Assembly: GCA_964446955.1 (NCBI GenBank)
Contig: CAYUQJ010000001.1
Span: 1-64,000, forward strand
From: Leptolinea sp964446955
GTDB taxonomy: Bacteria; Chloroflexota; Anaerolineae; Anaerolineales; Anaerolineaceae
DNA length: 64,000 bases
Direction: 5' to 3'
Made by a program: the position numbers and the translations under genes. The notes below the pieces were generated by a model. The model was not told the origin of the DNA, did not search any database, and worked only from the letters and a program-made list of their open reading frames with translations. This document shows, piece after piece, positions 52,121 to 60,679 of this stretch. Position 1 is the stretch's first letter, and every line of letters begins with the position of its first letter.

Positions 52121-52330
52121 GTTTTTTTCTACCTCTTTTTCGTGTCAAGATAAGAATCGGGTTCTGGCAATGTTGTGGAATGCAGCTGACAGCAAAGTGT
52201 AGTTTGTCCCCGAATCACCGGGTGTCAACATGGTAAGTGACCACCCTGTTTTGGATGTTTATTTAATAATGTTCCAATAACACTCAAATTTGAATAAATT
52301 ACATATAAAAACTCTTTTCAATCTCCAGGA

Positions 52331-52369
52331 TAAAAAAAAGAGATGGGAACGGCATTTTCCCATCTCTTT
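52331..52369 (-). terminator. Terminator of the CpXC gene
   Basis: A perfect 13 bp stem (52337-52349 with 52357-52369) has a 7-nt loop. On the minus strand it is followed by a run of Ts from the A run at 52332-52339. The remaining spacer, 52121-52330, holds the receptor's upstream region. I see no clear promoter in it apart from a TTGACA near 52230. Confidence 0.88.
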
Positions 52370-52390
52370 CTGGTGATTAATCGTGTGGAA

Positions 52391-53743
52391 TTACTTTTTC
52401 AAGTTTTGTTCCATGGAAAACTTCAATACATCACGATAGACTAATTTGAGCGCGTCCAATGTTTCAGCTGGCTGATCGGATTGCTGCTCAGTCTGCGTGA
52501 CCAGACTGTTTAGCAGGGAGACCAATTCCGGTGTGATGAGAGAGGCATTTTCCTGTAAAGCTTTCTGGCGGTCTTCCGGCTTCTCCAGTGAAATCAACAT
52601 TTCAATGAACTGGACTTCAGGAGGGGGAGCGCTGGCTTTTTGGATAACGCTGGCGATTTTCTGCAGTTTATCCAGACGAACCATGTCATTCAACTGCCGG
52701 GCAGATTGAACTTCCTGGCGGATAAGTTCAACAAAAAGTTCGGTCATTGAGGGCAGAGACTCTTCCGTTACTTTTTCCACATCTTCAGCGGCCAGGATGG
52801 TGTTAAGTAGATCCCGGGCGCGGGCAATTTCTTCCTGCATCACTTTATCGATCTCTTTGGTCAACTCAAGCAGATGATCGCGCAATTCTTCCAGGTGTTT
52901 CTTTTCTTCGGCTTTAGCGGCTGTGATCTTATTTGTCAACTGTTCAAAAAAGGTATAGTCTAACCCCGCCCTTGCCATTGAGACGATTGTGTCCACCTGT
53001 GTCATGTTGGGCGCGGAGATGATCAGATCAAGAAGCTTCTCGCGGGTGAGCCCTTCTTTCCCGGCATCCTGCAGTGATTTCATGGCAGCCTGTGTGTCTT
53101 CTGCCTGCGCCTTTAACTTCCGTCCAAATTCTGTTTCTTCCAGGGCAACTTTTTGAATGGCTGCCAGGGATTTGGCGGATCGTTGATCCCCCTGGGCGAG
53201 TGAAGCTTCCACCAGGCGGTTGATAATGCTGAAGAACATCGTGTCAACCAAGGCCTCTTCATTTTTTACAACATCCATGATGGAATCAGGGGAGGTGGTC
53301 AGAAGTCTTTGAATGAGGCTTACACGTTTTTGCTGGTCATCCAGCATTTCTTTCGTAATTCCATCCCCTTCCAGTATTTTCTCGATCAACGACTGAAAGG
53401 TGAGCATGGTCTGCGGTCGAAGAATGTAAGCCTTGCGTTTTTCCATTGGCAGGGCATTTACAACCTGGTTTATGATCGGCCCAATCATGCGCTCTTGTTC
53501 GTTTACAGGTAACCCCAGATCAGGCGGGAAGAATGTAAGTAACAATTCCTTTTCCGGATCATGGTAAACAAGTGGAGAAGGCAATGTTCCCTGGTATCCG
53601 CAGCTCTGGCATTGCACTATGTTGAACCCACCGGAAAGAAGGATCTGTTTTGCCTGGGGATCAGTATTTAAATCAAAAAGCTGCCTCATCTCCACAATGA
53701 CAGGTTGGTGACAGCGTGGACACATGGTTTGGGTTTTTGCCAT
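52391..53743 (-). CDS. CpXC-domain protein with long helical region
   Basis: A 450-residue protein. The N-terminal zinc-binding CpXC-type domain has CPRCHQ at residue 8 onward and CQSCGYQG about 37 residues later, then FFPPDLGLP and NQVVNALP. The remaining 300 residues are mainly helical and charged, with coiled-coil potential (EKKHLEELRDHLLELTKEID). There is no signal or membrane segment. The ATG at 53743 is preferred over a GTG nine bases earlier because GAGAG lies 8 nt before it. It lies 47 nt after the sensor kinase gene, so they are probably co-transcribed. The function is unknown. Confidence 0.72.
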   Translation of the reverse strand: MAKTQTMCPRCHQPVIVEMRQLFDLNTDPQAKQILLSGGFNIVQCQSCGYQGTLPSPLVYHDPEKELLLTFFPPDLGLPVNEQERMIGPIINQVVNALPMEKRKAYILRPQTMLTFQSLIEKILEGDGITKEMLDDQQKRVSLIQRLLTTSPDSIMDVVKNEEALVDTMFFSIINRLVEASLAQGDQRSAKSLAAIQKVALEETEFGRKLKAQAEDTQAAMKSLQDAGKEGLTREKLLDLIISAPNMTQVDTIVSMARAGLDYTFFEQLTNKITAAKAEEKKHLEELRDHLLELTKEIDKVMQEEIARARDLLNTILAAEDVEKVTEESLPSMTELFVELIRQEVQSARQLNDMVRLDKLQKIASVIQKASAPPPEVQFIEMLISLEKPEDRQKALQENASLITPELVSLLNSLVTQTEQQSDQPAETLDALKLVYRDVLKFSMEQNLKK

Positions 53744-53790
53744 AAAGGTCACTCTCTATGAAAAGGATAGAAGGATTATACCCGTGAAAT

Positions 53791-55350
53791 CTATACGGAG
53801 ATCCCGCGGGGTAGTGTAAAGTAGAACCTTGCTCCTTTTGGGGCAGGATCCACCCAGATACGGCCCCCATGCGCTTCGATGATAGCCCGCGAGAGGTAAA
53901 GACCAAGACCGGCCCCTTTTGTGGCGCGTGACATTTCAGGAGAACGATAAAACCTGTCAAATACATGCGGGATATCATTGGGTGATATTCCCGGACCCTC
54001 ATCACTCACCGAAATGATGATGCGGTCAGGGCGAACCTGGCCGCTTACACGTATCTCGCCACCCGGTGAATATTTAATCGCGTTTGATATGAGGTTCGAA
54101 ATAACCTGTTGGATCCGGTTTTCATCCGCTAATATGACGGGGAAATCGTCGGGGAAGTCAGTAACAATGGTATGTTTGTCCGTCTGTGTTTGAAAACGTT
54201 TGGCAAGACGTTGTGACATATCTGATAACAGAATATCGGATTGCTTTAGAGAAACACCACCAGCCTGCAAACGAGAGGCATCCAGCATGTTTTCAATCAG
54301 ACCGGTTAGACGGTCAGCCTCTTCTTCGATGACCTGCAGGCTCTCGTTTACAACTTTCCGATCCCAACGGGCGTCATCCCGGCGAAGAGTGGAAACATAC
54401 CCCTTTATGAGTGCCACCGGTGTTTTTAATTCATGGGAAATGATTGAGATAAAGGTGCTTTTTAATTCTTCCGCTTCCCGAAAGCGGGTGATATCCCGTA
54501 TTGTGGCTATGATGTTTAATAAAGTTCCCTCCTCTGATAAGAGAGGTGCGTACGTGATGCCAATAGGCAATGGAACTTGATTGTTTTTCCTGATTAGATC
54601 ACCTTCCACATATAACTGAGCGTGTGCTGATAGCGGCCACCCCCCGGCTTCGGCCTGTTGGAGTGTGACCCCATCAGTAGGACCGGCCCATTGAATGATT
54701 TGGTCGTGATCTTTTCCTTCGACTCTGTCAGACTCCATTCCATACAGCCGGCTGAATGAAGCATTGCAAACCTGGATCTTCCTATCAGGGTTGAGTATCA
54801 AAATGCCATCCCCCGCATTTTCCAGTAATGCTTCCATTCGTTTTTTTTCGGTGGTTACCTGCTTGTAAAGCTGGGCATTCTGTACCGCCACGGCCGCCTG
54901 GTTGGCGAAGCTTTTCAGCAGGTTACGGTCGGTGTTAGAGAATAATCCCAGGTAGCTGCGAAATATGTAGATTACACCGACAACCCGCTGGCGGGAAATT
55001 AATGGCAAGCCCACACCGGTGATAAACCCCATACTTGCCGCAAATGTCAAATGGTCCAACAGACGGTTGATCTCTGGAATCTCGGCTTCCACTGTTTCAA
55101 CGGAGGATGGAATTTCAGCCAGGAGCGGGGTAATGGCTCGAAGGAAAGCGTTCGGAATGCCCATGCTGGTCTGAATTTTCCAGCCTACAGTCTCCGAACG
55201 GAGCGCGATCAAACCAGCCTGCCCGGCTACCATTTCAATGCTTACACTGAGGATCCGTTCCAATAATGTTTTAAGATCCAACTCACCGGCAAGGCCGGCG
55301 GCAATCTCCAGGAGATAGTCTCTTTGTCGTACACGAAAATCGGGAAGCAT
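53791..55350 (-). CDS. Soluble GAF-PAS sensor histidine kinase
   Basis: A 519-residue cytosolic kinase. A GAF domain (about 20-165) is followed by a PAS domain (175-285). HisKA has the phospho-accepting His in SIISHELKTPVALI (near 303). The HATPase domain has the N box NLISNAIKYSP, G1 DEGPGIS and G2 GAGLGLYLSRAI. No receiver gene is adjacent. The ATG at 55350 lies only 6 nt after a TATAAT and has no Shine-Dalgarno. The protein begins directly with the helical lead-in to GAF. Confidence 0.93.
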   Translation of the reverse strand: MLPDFRVRQRDYLLEIAAGLAGELDLKTLLERILSVSIEMVAGQAGLIALRSETVGWKIQTSMGIPNAFLRAITPLLAEIPSSVETVEAEIPEINRLLDHLTFAASMGFITGVGLPLISRQRVVGVIYIFRSYLGLFSNTDRNLLKSFANQAAVAVQNAQLYKQVTTEKKRMEALLENAGDGILILNPDRKIQVCNASFSRLYGMESDRVEGKDHDQIIQWAGPTDGVTLQQAEAGGWPLSAHAQLYVEGDLIRKNNQVPLPIGITYAPLLSEEGTLLNIIATIRDITRFREAEELKSTFISIISHELKTPVALIKGYVSTLRRDDARWDRKVVNESLQVIEEEADRLTGLIENMLDASRLQAGGVSLKQSDILLSDMSQRLAKRFQTQTDKHTIVTDFPDDFPVILADENRIQQVISNLISNAIKYSPGGEIRVSGQVRPDRIIISVSDEGPGISPNDIPHVFDRFYRSPEMSRATKGAGLGLYLSRAIIEAHGGRIWVDPAPKGARFYFTLPRGISV

Positions 55351-55356
55351 GGAATT

Positions 55357-55362
55357 ATTATA
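55357..55362 (-). promoter_or_regulatory. -10 element 6 nt before the sensor kinase start
   Basis: A perfect TATAAT on the minus strand is separated by AATTCC from the ATG, so transcription should begin at the start codon. The -35 region is poor. Confidence 0.5.
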
Positions 55363-55420
55363 GTAGGGTTCACGGTAAGTGGTTGGTTTATTGGAATGTT
55401 GAGCGTTGGTTTCGCGCCGG

Positions 55421-55449
55421 TTGACTGAAATGTTGAACCCTGCTATATT
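55421..55449 (+). promoter_or_regulatory. yvcK promoter, predicted near-leaderless
   Basis: TTGACT (55421-55426), a 17-nt spacer ending in TGC, and TATATT (55444-55449) lie 9 nt before the ATG at 55459. Any leader would be at most two or three bases. No Shine-Dalgarno is present. Confidence 0.65.
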
Positions 55450-55458
55450 TCTACCGCA

Positions 55459-56805
55459 ATGCGAAAAGCATCTTCAAGTTGGATCACTCGTATCGGCCAA
55501 ATACTTGCCGGTTACCTCCGCTGGCTGGCGCCAGGCCTTGGTGTAAAACGCTGGCTGATCGTTATCCTGGTCGGCGCGACTATGATCGGGTTGGGTTTCG
55601 CGGTTCTGGTACTCGATTTCTACCGTACTGCACCAGAAACCTGGTGGTTACCTGCGTTATCATTTCTATCTTTGCGTTTCCTTGCCCGTCCAATACGGGC
55701 GTTGATATTTGGTGGAATTGGGATTGGTTTCATCCTACTGGGGACATATAAGTTAAACCGGTCGTTGCTAAAACCTTATATGGTTCCCGGAAAACCGGTG
55801 CTTGATGCGGTGAGTGCTTTCCGCAAAAAAGAGCGTGGACCGCGAATAGTGGTCATCGGTGGGGGAACCGGTCTCTCATCCATGCTTCGCGGTCTCAAGA
55901 ATCATACGACGAACCTGACAGCTATTGTGACGGTGGCCGATGATGGTGGGTCGTCTGGTATGCTGCGCCGTAATATGGGTGTGCTTCCTCCTGGAGATAT
56001 TCGTAACTGTCTGACCGCTCTGTCGGACGATGAAGCTTTACTAACCCAGATCTTCCAATACCGCTTTGGTGAGGGCGCTGGATTAAACGGGCATACCCTG
56101 GGCAATCTATTAATCACCGCTCTGGCGGATATTACCGGTAGTTTTGAAAAAGCAGTCGCGGAATCCGGTCGTGTCCTTGCGGTCAAGGGAAGGGTATTAC
56201 CGGCAACCTTGCATGATGTAAAGCTTATCGCGGATAAATCGACCAATGAAGATAAATCAGAAATCCGAATTACCGGCGAAAGCAATATTCCTCTGGTTGA
56301 GGGTCGGATCAAGCGGGTATGGCTTGAGCCGGATAATCCACTGGCATTTCCACCTGCCGTGCAGGCAATACTTAATGCCGACCTGATCATTATCGGACCG
56401 GGAAGCCTGTTTACCAGCATATTACCCAATCTTCTTGTACCTGATCTTTCTGAAGCATTAAAGGTAAGTCGGGCAACCAAGTTCTATATATGCAACGTCG
56501 CCACACAGTCCGGTGAAACTGACGGGTTTTCAACAGCAGACCATATTCACACAATAGAGAAACACCTGAATCAGCGTATCTTTGATCTGGTGATCTGTAA
56601 CCAGAAACAGGACATCAACCTGCCTGAAGGAGTGGATTGGGTTAGAATCGATGAAAATTTGGGAGAAGAGTATTCCACATATTCCAGTGACCTGATTGAT
56701 CCCAAAAATCCATGGAGACATGATTCAGATAGGCTGGCACAGGTTATAATGGACTTGTTTTATGAACGAACCGGTCCTTTGCTTAATCGTGAGATGATTC
56801 AATAG
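55459..56805 (+). CDS. yvcK: YvcK/CofD-like gluconeogenesis factor with N-terminal membrane helices
   Basis: A 448-residue protein. Two hydrophobic segments (about 28-50 and 63-97) precede a CofD-like Rossmann domain starting at VVIGGGTGLSSMLRGL (residue 131). The UDP-sugar-binding motifs TVADDGGSSGMLRR and GDIRNCL follow, then NLLITALADITG. YvcK proteins bind UDP-GlcNAc and are needed for growth on gluconeogenic carbon and for cell shape. Bacillus YvcK lacks the membrane part. It lies just upstream of gap and pgk, in keeping with a carbon-flow role. Confidence 0.9.
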   Translation: MRKASSSWITRIGQILAGYLRWLAPGLGVKRWLIVILVGATMIGLGFAVLVLDFYRTAPETWWLPALSFLSLRFLARPIRALIFGGIGIGFILLGTYKLNRSLLKPYMVPGKPVLDAVSAFRKKERGPRIVVIGGGTGLSSMLRGLKNHTTNLTAIVTVADDGGSSGMLRRNMGVLPPGDIRNCLTALSDDEALLTQIFQYRFGEGAGLNGHTLGNLLITALADITGSFEKAVAESGRVLAVKGRVLPATLHDVKLIADKSTNEDKSEIRITGESNIPLVEGRIKRVWLEPDNPLAFPPAVQAILNADLIIIGPGSLFTSILPNLLVPDLSEALKVSRATKFYICNVATQSGETDGFSTADHIHTIEKHLNQRIFDLVICNQKQDINLPEGVDWVRIDENLGEEYSTYSSDLIDPKNPWRHDSDRLAQVIMDLFYERTGPLLNREMIQ

Positions 56806-56865
56806 ACAGGTAAATCCGCCTTAAAGAAGGCATGGAAAAATACATCATTCCTCAGGAGGTTATCC

Positions 56866-57918
56866 ATGGCAGTAAAAGTAGGTATCAATGGTTTTGGTCG
56901 TATCGGCCGCCAGGTTTTGAAAGCGATTATCGAACGCGCTGGTGGCGAATTGGAAGTTGTCGCGATCAATGACCTTTTCGATAGCAAAACCAACGCCCAT
57001 CTATTCAAATATGACTCGAACTACGGACGCTTTGATGGCACCGTTGACATTGATGGGAATGACCTGGTAGTAAATGGCAAGAAAATTGTCGTCACCGCTG
57101 AAAAAGACCCCAATAATTTGAAGTGGGCTGATTATGGTGTTGACATTGTTGTTGAATCCACCGGTCTGTTTGTCGATGCTAATGGCGATCCCGCCAAAGG
57201 CAAAGCTGGTGCTCGCGCCCACATCGAAAAAGGTGGCGCCAAGAAGGTAATCATTTCCGCTCCCGCGAAGAATGAGGACCTGACCATTGTTCTGGGCGTC
57301 AACGAAGATAAATATGATCCCAAAGCACATCACGTAGTATCCAACGCATCCTGCACCACCAACTGTCTGGCACCGGCTGCGAAAGTGCTTCATGAGCTGT
57401 GCAAAATCCAATATGCCACCATGACCACCATCCACAGCTATACCAATGATCAGGTTATTCTGGATCAGGGTCACAGGAAAGAAATGCGCCGTTCCCGCTC
57501 CGCCGGTTCAAATATCATCCCCACTACCACCGGTGCTGCCAAAGCTATCGCCCTTGTTCTGCCTGATCTGAAAGGCAAATTTGACGGCTATTCTCTGCGT
57601 GTTCCTTCTCCCACCGTTTCTGTGGTTGATTTCACTGCTAACGTAGAGAAATCAGTTACCAAAGAAGACCTGAACGCCGCGTTCGTTGCTGCTGCCAATG
57701 GGAAACTGAAGGGTATCCTGGGAGTTACCACCGGTGAGTTTGGCGATCCGTTGGTTTCTACCGACTTCAAAGGCGACTCTCGCTCATCCATCGTCGATCT
57801 GCCCTATAACATGGTTTTGGGCGGAAACCTGGTGAAAGTTGTCGCCTGGTACGACAATGAATGGGGTTATTCCTGCCGCACCGCGGATCTTGCCAAATTG
57901 ATGGCAAAATCCCTGTAA
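56866..57918 (+). CDS. gap: Glyceraldehyde-3-phosphate dehydrogenase, type I
   Basis: Oxidises and phosphorylates glyceraldehyde 3-phosphate with NAD(P)+. The 350-residue protein has the Rossmann start VGINGFGRIGRQVLKA, the catalytic Cys in SNASCTTNCLAP (near 160) and the later SNIIPTTTGAAKA and WYDNEWGYS. CAGGAGGTT precedes the ATG. Short insertions make it slightly longer than the usual 335 residues. It is followed by pgk after a 98-nt gap containing a hairpin. Confidence 0.97.
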   Translation: MAVKVGINGFGRIGRQVLKAIIERAGGELEVVAINDLFDSKTNAHLFKYDSNYGRFDGTVDIDGNDLVVNGKKIVVTAEKDPNNLKWADYGVDIVVESTGLFVDANGDPAKGKAGARAHIEKGGAKKVIISAPAKNEDLTIVLGVNEDKYDPKAHHVVSNASCTTNCLAPAAKVLHELCKIQYATMTTIHSYTNDQVILDQGHRKEMRRSRSAGSNIIPTTTGAAKAIALVLPDLKGKFDGYSLRVPSPTVSVVDFTANVEKSVTKEDLNAAFVAAANGKLKGILGVTTGEFGDPLVSTDFKGDSRSSIVDLPYNMVLGGNLVKVVAWYDNEWGYSCRTADLAKLMAKSL

Positions 57919-57940
57919 TCTGAAAGTCAGCTAACCAAAG

Positions 57941-57987
57941 AGAATGCGTAATCCTGGGTCGTCTGATCGCCGGATTGCGCATTCTTT
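57941..57987 (+). terminator. Hairpin between gap and pgk
   Basis: A 14 bp stem (57941-57954 with 57972-57985, one G-U pair) with a 17-nt loop is followed by TT and a mixed T-rich stretch. It may be a partial terminator or an mRNA-stabilising element that sets the gap/pgk ratio. Confidence 0.5.
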
Positions 57988-58016
57988 CTAAATTCTCAGT
58001 TACAAGCGAGGGATCT

Positions 58017-59192
58017 ATGTTCAACAAGAAAACTGTTGTGGATATGGATGTAAAGGGAAAGAAAGTCCTGGTTCGTGTTGATTTCAATGTTCCGATCAAA
58101 GACGGCCAGGTTGGTGACGATACCCGTATTCGTGCCGCACTTCCCACCATCGAATATCTGCTGGACAAGGGTGCTGCTGTTATTCTGTGTTCACATCTGG
58201 GGCGTCCGAAGGGTGAACCGAACCCCAAGTATTCCATGAAGCCGGTTGGCGAATACCTGAGTGGTTTGATGAAAAAACCTGTTGCTTTTGCGGATGATTG
58301 TATAGGCGCTTCTGCTGAAGCAGCCGCTAAAGATTTAAAACCGGGTGAAATTCTTCTTCTTGAAAATACACGTTACTACGCGGAAGAAGAGAAGAATGAC
58401 CTTACCATGGCAAAAAAACTGGCCTCTCTGGCTGATCTATTTATCAACGATGCATTTGGAACCGCCCACCGTGCGCATGCCTCTACTGAAGGCGTGGCTC
58501 AATTTCTCCCCGCGGCTGCCGGTTTCCTGCTTGAAAAAGAAATCAAATACCTGGGTCAGGCTGTTGCCGACCCGAAACATCCGTTTGTTGCGATTCTGGG
58601 CGGTTCAAAGATCAGCGATAAGATCGGCGTCATCAAAAACCTGCTGACAAAAGCTGATTTTATCCTCATTGGCGGTGGTATGGCCAATACCTTCTTTAAA
58701 GCTCAGGGATATCCGGTTGCTGATTCATTAGTGGAAGATGAAGCCCTGGAAACGGCCAAGGAGCTTCTGTCAGTCGGTGGCACGAAACTTCGTCTACCCG
58801 TCGATGTTACTATTGCTGATAAATTTGACGCTGAGGCAGCCTATAAGGTCATGGATATGGCCCCTATCCCGGATGGTTGGCGTATTCTGGATATTGGCCC
58901 CAAGACAGTAGAATCGTATGCCAAAGCCTTGAAGGGTGCCGGCACGGTTGTCTGGAATGGCCCGATGGGAGTTTTTGAATTCCCGAATTTCGCCAAAGGC
59001 ACGTACGCCGTGGCGAATGCAGTTGCCGAATCTGGTGCCGTCAGCATTATAGGTGGCGGTGATTCTGTGGCTGCCATTCAGGAATCTGGTTTGGCTGATA
59101 AGATCACACACATATCCACCGGTGGTGGTGCATCTCTAGAGATGTTGGAAGGTTTGATTCTCCCCGGACTGGCAGCATTACAGGACAAATAA
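58017..59192 (+). CDS. pgk: Phosphoglycerate kinase
   Basis: Transfers phosphate from 1,3-bisphosphoglycerate to ADP. The 391-residue product has LVRVDFNVPIKDGQ near the N-terminus and SHLGRPKG. It also has INDAFGTAHRAHAS, GGSKISDKIG, VVWNGPMGVFE and the C-terminal IIGGGDSVAAI. The ATG at 58017 has GAGGG just upstream and fits the family; a 14-residue in-frame extension upstream does not. Its own terminator follows. Confidence 0.97.
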   Translation: MFNKKTVVDMDVKGKKVLVRVDFNVPIKDGQVGDDTRIRAALPTIEYLLDKGAAVILCSHLGRPKGEPNPKYSMKPVGEYLSGLMKKPVAFADDCIGASAEAAAKDLKPGEILLLENTRYYAEEEKNDLTMAKKLASLADLFINDAFGTAHRAHASTEGVAQFLPAAAGFLLEKEIKYLGQAVADPKHPFVAILGGSKISDKIGVIKNLLTKADFILIGGGMANTFFKAQGYPVADSLVEDEALETAKELLSVGGTKLRLPVDVTIADKFDAEAAYKVMDMAPIPDGWRILDIGPKTVESYAKALKGAGTVVWNGPMGVFEFPNFAKGTYAVANAVAESGAVSIIGGGDSVAAIQESGLADKITHISTGGGASLEMLEGLILPGLAALQDK

Positions 59193-59212
59193 CTTAATTT
59201 TTCAAATCAATA

Positions 59213-59246
59213 AAAAGACGACCTCGATTTTCCGGGGTCGTCTTTT
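59213..59246 (+). terminator. Bidirectional terminator between pgk and trmO
   Basis: A 13 bp stem (59213-59225 with 59234-59246, one G-U pair) has an 8-nt loop. It has T-rich flanks on both strands and lies between convergent genes. Confidence 0.9.
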
Positions 59247-59253
59247 CGTTTGC

Positions 59254-59697
59254 CTATTCCTTATTTCTGTTTTTGAACCAACCGGTTGCCTGTGTGTCGA
59301 ACACATCAAAATCCGGTATGTACGGTTTGATATCAAGAAGAGGAGTTCCATCCAGCATGTCCGCGCCGATAAAAGAAAGAAGGTTACCCTGACGTGAGGA
59401 TAATCGGACGACAGAAAACCCCAATGGATTGGGGCGGTATGGATAACGGGTGGCGAAGACACCATGTTTTTTATCGTCAAGAAAAGGATTAACAAGGAGG
59501 GAAACTTCTTTATCTGATCTGTGGAATTCGTAGAATAAATAAATATGCGAGAACTCCTCCAGCCCCTGTAATCCTTCAGTGTATTGGGGAAAAACTTCGA
59601 CTGTACCCTGAAGCTCCGAGCGGGATGATTGTATTGGTGTCAATGATTTTTTCGTATTTGGTGTGTGAATAACACCAATAGGTTTCATCTCTGTCAT
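59254..59697 (-). CDS. TrmO-like (UPF0066/TsaA) methyltransferase
   Basis: A 147-residue single beta-barrel domain. Its signature is RYPYRPNPLGFSVVRL (near 83-98), the SAM-binding motif of YaeB/TrmO, which methylates threonylcarbamoyl-adenosine 37 in tRNA-Thr. MDGTPLLDIKPYIP-like residues (LDGTPLLDIKPYIPDFD) are also typical. Some members of this family in anaerobes lie beside metal-cluster genes and may act on other substrates. The start may be ATG 59697 or a TTG one codon earlier. The upstream DUF364 gene ends 1-4 nt before it. Confidence 0.85.
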   Translation of the reverse strand: MTEMKPIGVIHTPNTKKSLTPIQSSRSELQGTVEVFPQYTEGLQGLEEFSHIYLFYEFHRSDKEVSLLVNPFLDDKKHGVFATRYPYRPNPLGFSVVRLSSRQGNLLSFIGADMLDGTPLLDIKPYIPDFDVFDTQATGWFKNRNKE

Positions 59698-59701
59698 CAA
59701 G

Positions 59702-60436
59702 TCAGTTTTTCTCCGGACGTGTCATAGTGGTAATACGAACGCCTTTAACCTGAGAGAAACTGGCCCCCTGTTGGATCGTAACAAGGGCGGCATCCTCATC
59801 CACAACCCTTGACCCGGATAAAAATGTAACATTATGATCAAACAACAATGGTGTCATGGGGGTTGACGGGCCCAGGATCATAACCTGCGTTTGGGGTTGA
59901 CAGAGAGAAAGCAAGTTTTCGATAGTGTGATTAATGAAGGCAGTCCCGGTTATGGCTACGACATCTGCTTTTGGAATAAAATCGTGGGCTGCTTCTTCTG
60001 GAAAATCATCCCCAAATGGTTTTTTTTCGATTACCCAGCAATTCTTCGCGATTTTCTTCATATGGTCAACGAAAGGAAAATGCCCAACAATAACCAGATT
60101 CTTATCTTTACTTTGTTCTTCCAGTATCTGGGAGGCATTCAACTCTCTCAATAACGATTCATCAATTTCCATCAAAGAGTTGATAGCGGCAATACCGATA
60201 CTGGCTTCCAGCAGATTGTCAGAGAGAATCCAACTGGCCAACTCTTGAGCTGTCTTGTTCTGCAATTCTCCCACACCGGAACTGGGTGAGTGTCCATGAG
60301 GTCCGCTGTTGACCATGGTTGAACCCATGCCGCCATATTTGCTACATACCATAGTCCAATGGACACCGATAATAACCTTGCGAACCGGAATTGGCTCTTT
60401 GGGTAGAACGTCTAAAATGTCGTGAAGTAATTTCAT
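59702..60436 (-). CDS. DUF364/DUF4213 family protein (putative heavy-metal chelation domain)
   Basis: A 244-residue soluble protein. The N-terminal part has VHWTMVCSKYGGMGST (enolase-N-like DUF4213), followed by ASIGIAAINSL. The C-terminal Rossmann-like DUF364 part has LVIVGHFPFVD, ADVVAITGTAFINHT and MILGPSTPMTPLLFDH. Family members occur with Mo, W or Ni handling genes in anaerobes; the biochemical role is not established. It is coupled to trmO downstream. The spacer upstream is 243 nt. Confidence 0.8.
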   Translation of the reverse strand: MKLLHDILDVLPKEPIPVRKVIIGVHWTMVCSKYGGMGSTMVNSGPHGHSPSSGVGELQNKTAQELASWILSDNLLEASIGIAAINSLMEIDESLLRELNASQILEEQSKDKNLVIVGHFPFVDHMKKIAKNCWVIEKKPFGDDFPEEAAHDFIPKADVVAITGTAFINHTIENLLSLCQPQTQVMILGPSTPMTPLLFDHNVTFLSGSRVVDEDAALVTIQQGASFSQVKGVRITTMTRPEKN

Positions 60437-60679
60437 CAGGTATGTAATCTCCTTGAGCTTCTTTTATTGTTACATGGACATTTTTGCATTATACGTGTAA
60501 CCCTTCTTCGAATATATCCAGGTTTATGGATTTTGTGATTTTTCTGAGACTGCTCCCACAATCAGTCCGACTTCTTTATATCTCGAGCCAATTTATCCCG
60601 CTGTGATGCCAGGGCTTTGGTCTATTGGAAAATACTTCGCTTAATTCAATAATGATGTTATTGTTTCCTGTTTTTCCTT
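60437..60679 (-). other. Spacer upstream of the DUF364 gene
   Basis: 243 nt without a gene. On the minus strand it has TATAAT at about 60488-60493 (a likely promoter) and a purine-rich AAGGAG 12 nt before the ATG at 60436. One stretch (60545-60625) translates in one frame to a helix-like peptide broken by a stop, possibly a gene remnant. No riboswitch that I recognise is present. Confidence 0.4.

Noticed and set aside
52121..52336. A c-di-GMP riboswitch upstream of the chemotaxis receptor
   Set aside because: No GEMM core motifs were seen. There is only a weak CCCG/CGGG stem and an isolated TTGACA.
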